Shown here one piece after another: positions 60,901 to 64,000 of a DNA stretch of 64,000 nt. The stretch comes from Nereocystis luetkeana. Its lineage: Eukaryota; Sar; Phaeophyceae; Laminariales; Laminariaceae. The position numbers and the translations under genes were made by a program. The stretch is from positions 2,728,001 through 2,792,000 of the forward strand of contig JARUPZ010000014.1 of the NCBI GenBank assembly GCA_031213475.1. The letters are read 5' to 3'. The stretch's first letter is position 1; every line of letters starts with the position of its first letter. The notes beneath the pieces were generated by a model. That model saw only the letters and a program-made list of their open reading frames with translations. It made no database searches and had not been told where the DNA came from.

Positions 60901-63572
60901 TCAATTCGACGTTGTCGTTCACATGCAAAAAAGTCCGACTCACAAGCCGCTCTTAGTAGAATGCAGTTCACCTTTCATTCGACTCGCCGAATACCTCGAG
61001 ATGCTTCGCGCTTGGTGCAAGCAATATCTGCCTGGTCTGCGGCAACCCGACGTGCTCCGAATTGGCGTTGTAGGGATGTGAGGGTCTGTGCTCAAGCGGC
61101 TACGTACGGCCATGCATGGCATGAATACTCACACCCCCCGTCCCCCCCCCTCGGGTCTGTTCCAACTTGTGATAATGATTAACATATCCCACTGGGTAGA
61201 GGTCAATGTTTCGTCCATATTGATTGTATGAGTAGCATGAACTACTTCGTGACGGTGGGACTGCCGGCTATTCTTCTATGACTCACGCTTACAAGAAATT
61301 TAAATTTGTCAGGAGATTTCAGTTTAAGCTTGAGATGGACGCCGGTCTAGACTTGATATACTAATTTTAGTGCGGGAGCTCTTAAAATTGCGACTGGCAA
61401 TGTCCAAAGAGCCGTTTCCTCACGTATTGGCTTAATAATTCCTTACCCCGTTGCGCCCCCACCCCCCCTGCCGCAATTTATTAACGCTGTCATCCATATG
61501 CAAGAAAATCCGCCTCACACACGGTTCTTAGTAGGACGATGCAGCTCACCCTTCATGCGACCCGCCGAACACCTCACGGCGCTTCACACTTGGAGCAAGC
61601 AAAGTTTGCCTGGTCGGTGAATACCCGATGTGCTCCGTCCTGGCATTGTAGGGATGCGAGTGTCTATGGCCATACGACTACGGTCATGCATGATATCGAG
61701 TACGCCCCCCCCCCCCCCCCCCCCCGCTGCTGCCGCCGCCGCTACCGCCGCCGCCGTACAATGTGTGATTTTAGACCGATCGTGACGGTGTTGGAGAGGG
61801 GGACGGCGTCGACTCACCTTTCTACACACAGAGCTTTGGAGAGGAACCAGGGAGTTCCATCAACGAAAGGGTAAGCGTGTTTGTTTGTTTGTATGTTCGT
61901 CTGAGTGTTTGTTTTGAGTACACCCCTATTTGCAGCATCGTCCTGCACCAAAATTCGTGCAGGACCACCATAATGCTGCTGATGTCAATTTCTGTTTTGC
62001 ACGTCGGCCCAGACCCAACCCTCACGCTGACCCTAGTGCTACAACAGTGGTCCCTCTGTAGTGTCGGTATATATGCCCCTACCAATCATACCGGCACTAT
62101 GGCGGCAACCAGCACCACTCCGCCCACAGCCACACCGGGTAATCCCATCTGTGCCAAGCGATTTCGCAGGCACTATATAGGGCAGCCAGCACTATTCAAC
62201 CGGCACTATAGCGGGGTCACTGCCTGAGACCCTGACGCTAGCTCTAGATGTATGCTACGGCGGAAGTGAGCCTGACGTTTTCTGCGTCTCTAAATCCCAC
62301 CGAACACCTGACCTTAACAATGAAGTGCAGCCCGATGGACTACGCCATAGCAGCCTATGAAGGTATAATATAGGTATACATGTAAAACAATGTAAAGCGT
62401 GAAAGCACAAGTGGAAATTTCCACCGATACTGGGTATACATATCGTAGTTTTTTTATCCAAAAAAGGAGCTACTGTACCTCTGTATCCCTCACGCTAACG
62501 GTAACCCTAACCCCAACCTTTCGGAGGGCTCAAGGTCTGTAGGGGCGGTGGCGCGGTTGCTCTGCCTCGTGTTTCGGCGACGTTCCCCGAAAAGCCGTCT
62601 GTCGGCCTTATCCCTTTTTACGACCGCACTCCCGTTTTGGGGACGAAACACTCGGAATCAGACCCAGCTCTAGGTTTCTGCACAGCAGTGCAGTGGTAAA
62701 AGGGGTTTGTAGGCTCGCCTCGACCAATCAGAACAATCGTCTCGCACGAGTTTATGTTGCAAGTTGGTGCATTATTTGTCTGGCCTTTCTTGTTTGTTTG
62801 GGGTTTTGTTTGTTTTTTTCGGAGGGTTTTGTTTGTATAATTTTTGCAGGGTTTGCCGAATCGCTGTGGTTGAGTTGATTGTTTGACTGAGAGATTGATT
62901 TGTTTGATTCGTTGATTGGTTGATTGGTTGATTGGATGCTCTGATGTGGGTTTGCTTGAAGATAGCTGTGTGTCCTCTTACTGTCTGCCAGTCTGTCTGC
63001 CTGTCTGTCTGCCTATCTGTCTGTCTGTTTGTCTGCCTGCCTATCTGTCTGTCCGTTTGTCTGCCTGCCTATCTGTCTGTCTGTCTGTCTGCCTGCATGT
63101 ATGTCTGTTTGTCTGTCTGTCTGTCTGCCTGTCTGTCATTTACATATCTCTCTATTTTTTTTTCTGACTCTCTCTAGTATGTTGTCCCACGTTCTCTCTC
63201 CCTCCCTCCGTCCCTCCCTCCGCCCTTCCCTCCCTCCGTCCCTCCCTCCCTCCCTCCCTCCCTCCTCCCCTCCGTTTATAGATGTGTCGCGGCCCAGCTG
63301 CAAGGATGGTGGCCGACGCGCCCCAAAGCGCTGTCAATATCGGCCCTGGTCACGGCCAAGCTGCTTCGGCCGCTGGAAACGTTGGTAGTGTTGGCGTTGG
63401 TGGTGTTGGTGGTGGCGGGGGTGGTGCGAGCGGTTTCGGGGGGTTGCTCGAGGACGATGAGTCGGCGGGGGCTGTGTGCGAGCTGCGGGAGGACGTGGGA
63501 TCCCTGGATGAGGTGATCCTGACTCACAACGCCTTTATCCGGAAGGTTGCTTCGGAGGCCGGGATACGGTGA
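44798..63572 (+). CDS. Second gene: Gly/Gln-rich hypothetical protein, 8-9 exons
   Basis: Proposed exons: 44798-44857, 46035-46190, 47912-48002, optional 48491-48535, 56641-57017, 58746-59134, 60074-60173, 61775-61870 and 63282-63572. Reading phases agree at each junction: 0, 0, 1, (1), 0, 2, 0, 0. The product would have a short helical N-terminal domain (VIHALWEELQERHGQG, YCMLRKGLQNALLARLSRPL) and an Asp-rich patch. After these come Gly-rich disordered regions, a Gln run, a basic Ser-rich segment (LRRLSLSPKSAKKDLRRSV) that looks phosphorylatable, and a C-terminal helix (CELREDVGSLDEVILTHNAF). I do not recognise the family. The mix of short helical and long disordered parts would suit a nuclear or cytoskeletal regulator, but this is only inference. 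The true start may lie further upstream. Confidence 0.5.
46035..46190 (+). CDS. Gene 2, conserved-looking helical exon
   Basis: Acceptor CTCCGAAG, 52 codons of non-repetitive sequence (VIHALWEELQERHGQGVYCM ... DDGRMSKNKVNKIFQ), donor GTGCAG. Phase 0 at both ends. A run of about 26 C begins eight bases into the intron. This is the best-supported exon of gene 2. Confidence 0.7.
46517..46619. mobile_element. TTAA-type MITE family B, copy 8
   Basis: TTAACCCTTTTTGAACCGCA at left, AAGGGTTAA at right. TTAA sits at both ends. Confidence 0.82.
46785..46881. mobile_element. TTAA-type MITE family B, copy 9 (reference copy)
   Basis: Left TTAACCCCTTTAGAACCGCA, right GGTTCTAAAAGGGTTAA, centre about GGGACAAAAATACTTGAAAT. 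TTAA target duplication and CCC(T/C)TT tips fit a non-autonomous piggyBac-like element. An unoccupied version of the flanking sequence lies at 46920-46975. Confidence 0.85.
47657..47888. repeat. (GGTT)n and (CCCT)n microsatellites
   Basis: TTGG-rich from 47657 to about 47790, then CCCTCCCT-type to 47888. The second forms the pyrimidine tract of the proposed exon at 47912. 63180-63270 has the same CCCT-type tract in front of the last exon. Confidence 0.85.
47912..48002 (+). CDS. Gene 2, Asp-rich exon (tentative)
   Basis: Acceptor TATTTCCAG, then VLIRSCFVLHSRGG, HGDDDMDDDDLSAHGP, donor GTGCGG, phase 0 in and phase 1 out. Accepted mainly because phases fit. Confidence 0.4.
48491..48535 (+). CDS. 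Gene 2, possible micro-exon
   Basis: 45 bases, phase 1 in and out, DTAVTTAFLVQNNAE, between GGAAGGCAG and GTAAAG. The phase chain works with or without it. Confidence 0.25.
48640..49402. repeat. (CTA)n arrays
   Basis: CTA/ACT triplets with degenerate patches at 48683-49050 and 49139-49402. A reversed family H unit sits between them at 49078-49130. All long Leu/Val/Thr/Ser frames here are artefacts. Confidence 0.9.
49403..49711. mobile_element. Two MITE A copies inside the (CTA)n array
   Basis: 49403-49511 and 49543-49650 each lie between ACTACTAC on the left and ACTACT on the right. The array continues between them (32 bp) and after the second one to about 49711. Confidence 0.9.
49712..50382. 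other. Gene 2 intron
   Basis: Holds a very diverged family B relative at about 50126-50226 and a family H unit at 50308-50382. Nothing coding. Confidence 0.5.
50383..50703. mobile_element. MITE A copy 11 and MITE B copy 10
   Basis: 50383-50491 is a clean MITE A (TATTACGGGGGACCATAGTT to AACTATGGTCCCCCGTAATA). About 50608-50703 is a family B copy with altered tips (CCTTTGAGGCCTGCAG to CATTCCTGAAAGGG). Confidence 0.78.
50945..51245 (+). mobile_element. A-rich-tailed repeat family I, copy 3
   Basis: CCGTTCTTTCTACCCGTCGA through GCCATGTCATCATACTAG to an A-rich end (GAAAAAGAAAAAGAAGAAAA). Same layout as 29830 and 34660. Confidence 0.62.
51535..51905 (+). mobile_element. tRNA-derived SINE, copy 1
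   Basis: The tRNA-like head carries A-box TGGTCCAAGTGG and B-box GGTTCGAGCCC about 45 bp apart. It is followed by an A-rich link (51634-51654), a unique 200-bp body and a terminal A run of about 33. The head resembles a tRNA but lacks a foldable acceptor stem match at its 3' side and runs straight into the body, so it is a pol III retroposon and not a tRNA gene. Confidence 0.85.
51976..52066. mobile_element. TTAA-type MITE family B, copy 11
   Basis: TTAACCCCTTTAGAACCGCA at left; the right end stops at GCGGTTCTAAAG, short of the TTAA. Confidence 0.75.
52614..54091 (+). repeat. Left arm of a 1.1-kb inverted repeat pair
   Basis: Begins CAAGGCGCTTCGCTCCGCGG with a GC-rich hairpin (GCGGGCGGC-CTAC-GCCGCCCGC) and ends GATCTAAGTATGTAGTTCTA. 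The reverse complement is at 54687-55815. The left arm is 349 bp longer, which is accounted for by the SINE at 53033-53385. Short frames are partly shared by both arms (such as MKMKPKTRKGKKIPVPSRVI) but shift apart, so I do not call a gene. It may be a non-autonomous element copied in opposite orientation. Confidence 0.8.
53033..53385 (-). mobile_element. tRNA-derived SINE, copy 2
   Basis: The reverse of the copy at 51535: the head reads GCCCCGGTGGTTCAAGTGG on the minus strand, with B-box GGTTCGAGCCCC and the same body. A T run at 53033-53049 marks the A tail. The insertion point falls between CTGCCTG and ATTGGAAC, which are adjacent in the other arm. Confidence 0.87.
54190..54686. repeat. 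~95-bp tandem repeat, array 1
   Basis: About five units, each with TACCCGGGTACCCCAGAGT, ATACATGCCCTACTAAACAC-like and ACCCGAGTATGACCCAAAC. CCAGAGT recurs at about 54283, 54376, 54480, 54571 and 54668 (spacing 91-104 bp). Confidence 0.82.
54687..55815 (-). repeat. Right arm of the 1.1-kb inverted repeat pair
   Basis: Reverse of the left arm without the SINE. It ends in the same GC-rich hairpin (GCGGGCGGCGTAGGCCGCCC) and GCGCCTTG. Confidence 0.8.
55816..56215. repeat. ~95-bp tandem repeat, array 2
   Basis: The same unit as array 1 resumes immediately after the right arm (CCCTACTAAACACACC, TACCCGGGTACCCCAGAGTA). The last unit is split by about 110 bp of other sequence. Confidence 0.75.
56216..56640. 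repeat. GATC-rich dispersed repeat before exon 56641
   Basis: 56240-56530 is the GATC-rich family seen at 28640 and, inverted, at 59880. ATATTTGGGCAACAT is repeated twice at 56425-56462. The remainder to 56640 is the C/T-rich intron end of the next exon. Confidence 0.55.
56641..57017 (+). CDS. Gene 2, Gly/Met/Ser-rich exon
   Basis: Acceptor CACGGCAG, then (G)AARSLSSMGSFVGPSPEW, RPIAPTSASMGGGVGG, GSTTSMTSMGTMEVPGPTRP, FSLDVDWAASGELVPRHMLE and a Gly/Ala-rich end AGMADK, donor GTGTGT. Phase 1 in, phase 0 out. Non-repetitive parts such as FSLDVDWAASGELVP argue for real coding. Confidence 0.58.
57350..58272 (+). mobile_element. C-tailed repeat family 1, copies 10-12
   Basis: A 3' fragment at 57350-57420, a near full copy at 57676-58004 and a copy lacking its head at 58026-58272. 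All are in plus orientation, each ending in a C-rich stretch, and the last two almost abut. Confidence 0.7.
57459..58745 (+). repeat. Echo array 4: partial copies of the Gln-rich exon front
   Basis: The real exon starts AATTTCCGTTCGGAACAGCA at 58746. Echoes lie at 57459-57515 (TATTTTCGTTCAACATCAAC, then TCCCGGACAGCCCC) and 58480-58570 (AATTTCCGTTTGGTAACAGT, CAGCAGTATCGCGTTGCC). The nearer echo keeps about 90 bases of exon-like sequence and part of the CAG run. The intron sequence before it also repeats (CCCCGACACGCC / CCCCGACATGCC; CTCAGTAC / ATCAGCAT), so the unit is about 265 bp. C-tailed elements lie between the two echoes. Confidence 0.78.
58746..59134 (+). CDS. Gene 2, Gln- and Gly-rich exon
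   Basis: Acceptor CGCCACCAG, then NFRSEQQQQQQQYRVASPGQ, TPPPC, SAWSGYAWARAKPGQEHDER, a poly-Gly stretch, SDLSLTPEETRVFSRTGILP and a second Gly stretch ending FSTLGADR. Donor GTATTG. Phase 0 in, phase 2 out. Confidence 0.6.
59135..60073. other. Gene 2 intron
   Basis: GTGGTG-rich to about 59350, then unremarkable sequence. 59880-60050 is a reversed GATC-rich repeat whose end reaches to within a few bases of the next exon. Confidence 0.55.
60074..60173 (+). CDS. Gene 2, basic Ser-rich exon
   Basis: Acceptor TTTGCAAAG, then (R)DILRRLSLSPKSAKKDLRRS, VSSEDLLAGLRIR, donor GTGAGT. Phase 2 in, phase 0 out; the split Arg codon joins exactly to the previous exon. RRLSLSP and LRRSVSS resemble basophilic-kinase sites. 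Confidence 0.6.
60290..60655. repeat. Degenerate ~30-bp tandem repeat (GTCAACCGTTTCTTGTTCTT-like)
   Basis: About eleven units with TCAACCGTTTCTTG at their core, T-rich between, just inside the intron after the exon at 60173. Confidence 0.72.
60834..61702 (+). mobile_element. C-tailed repeat family 1, copies 13 and 14
   Basis: 60834-61130 (diverged, ends ACTCACA plus C-rich) and 61484-61702 (head lacking, ends GAGTACG plus a run of about 20 C). The second tail runs into the acceptor region of the exon at 61775. Between them, 61131-61483 shows nothing. Confidence 0.68.
61775..61870 (+). CDS. Gene 2, small exon
   Basis: Acceptor GTGTGATTTTAG, then TDRDGVGEGDGVDSPFYTQS, FGEEPGSSINER, donor GTAAGC. 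32 codons, phase 0 at both ends. Confidence 0.55.
61871..63281. other. Last intron of gene 2
   Basis: Contains a decayed family B MITE at about 62607-62710 (CCCTTTTTACGACCGCACTC), a CTGT-type microsatellite at 62987-63140 and a CCCT-type tract at 63180-63270. No gene seen. Confidence 0.55.
63282..63572 (+). CDS. Gene 2, last recognised exon
   Basis: Acceptor CGTTTATAG, then MCRGPAARMVADAPQSAVNI, GPGHGQAASAAG, a Gly/Val-rich stretch, GGLLEDDESAGAVCELREDV and GSLDEVILTHNAFIRKVASE, AGIR, TGA. The C-terminal 35 residues look helical. The stop overlaps a donor-like ACG/GTGAGG at 63569, so the protein may end here or splice on beyond the window. Confidence 0.58.
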   Translation: MCRGPAARMVADAPQSAVNIGPGHGQAASAAGNVGSVGVGGVGGGGGGASGFGGLLEDDESAGAVCELREDVGSLDEVILTHNAFIRKVASEAGIR

Positions 63573-64000
63573 GGCAAATTATTTTTGGTGGATTGCTTTT
63601 TTCCATGTTTTTTTTTTTACCATTGTTGTTGTGTGCGCCATCTGACAATGTGCAGCGTGAACTTCCACGTTGATCACTCAAGAACATACCCAAAAGAGGA
63701 GTAAAACCAAGGAAAACGTGAAAAGAAGAAGTGCATGGTCTCGTTTTATTTTTTTGTGTGCCCCTCGTAGTGTGTTTAGTGTTCTACTTAGTGTTGGTGT
63801 GCTTTTCTTTTTTCGCGAGATCTTTTTATAGTTTTTTAGACCAATTCATAGTATTAATGTACTGTAGTTATTTTTCTTGTGTATTTTGGTCAGGTTCCTT
63901 CTTTTTTTCGGTTCGTTTTTTCAGCCCTTGCGGTGTGTTCGGTCGTCTGTGTTTCTGTGTGGCTGTCTCTGTGTCTTTCCTGCGTCGAACCTACCCTGCC
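63573..64000. other. Right edge of the window
   Basis: A family H unit at about 63637-63725, then T-rich sequence. No gene seen. Confidence 0.5.

Noticed and set aside
1-64000. LTR-type or virus-like elements
   Set aside because: I looked for paired long terminal repeats and for protease, integrase or capsid-type protein stretches and saw none. The only reverse transcriptase sequence is the LINE.

Overview
This is eukaryotic nuclear DNA. Coding sequence is sparse, introns run to many kilobases with GT..AG borders and long polypyrimidine tracts, and nearly everything else is short interspersed repeats, homopolymer C/G runs and microsatellites. The low-complexity Gly/Gln/Ala/Ser-rich proteins and the repeat-laden introns recall a stramenopile, possibly a brown alga. 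That placement is inference from style only. I saw no rRNA, genuine tRNA, CRISPR array, bacterial-type operon or LTR-type element.

Layout. 1-2.5 kb: repeats. 2.5-4.3 kb: one long low-complexity open frame on the minus strand. 5.4-22.4 kb: a plus-strand gene that I assemble from six exons, all joined by phase-0 introns. It encodes about 264 residues: a signal-peptide-like N-terminus, a ubiquitin-like domain split over exons 2 and 3, a Gly/Met-rich linker, an STI1-like helical segment and an acidic tail. Its 9.6-kb second intron holds two tandem, same-strand paralogous open frames for small proteins with a C-terminal membrane segment. 22.4-44.8 kb: repeats, a 5'-truncated LINE (37.2-38.8 kb) and two weak candidate exons. 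44.8-63.6 kb: a second plus-strand gene of eight or nine exons whose reading phases agree across every proposed junction. The product is unidentified, with long Gly-, Gln- and Ser-rich regions.

The most striking signal is structural. Four exons in these two genes are each preceded, inside the upstream intron, by serial imperfect copies of their own 3' splice site plus the first 25-90 bases of the exon (6.8-8.1, 17.5-17.8, 20.2-20.5 and 57.5-58.7 kb). I call these exon-front echoes and know of no named class for them.

The repeat load is also informative. There is a TA-flanked MITE family (11 copies), a TTAA-flanked piggyBac-like MITE family with a filled and an empty site side by side, and a tRNA-derived SINE with an empty site preserved in the partner arm of an inverted repeat. 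Two repeat families always end in a C-rich tail, and a C/G-tipped foldback element occurs at 0.04-0.28 and 36.6 kb. Tiny palindromic words (CCAGGTA between TA dinucleotides; ATTAATA) appear to have been inserted into copies of other repeats.
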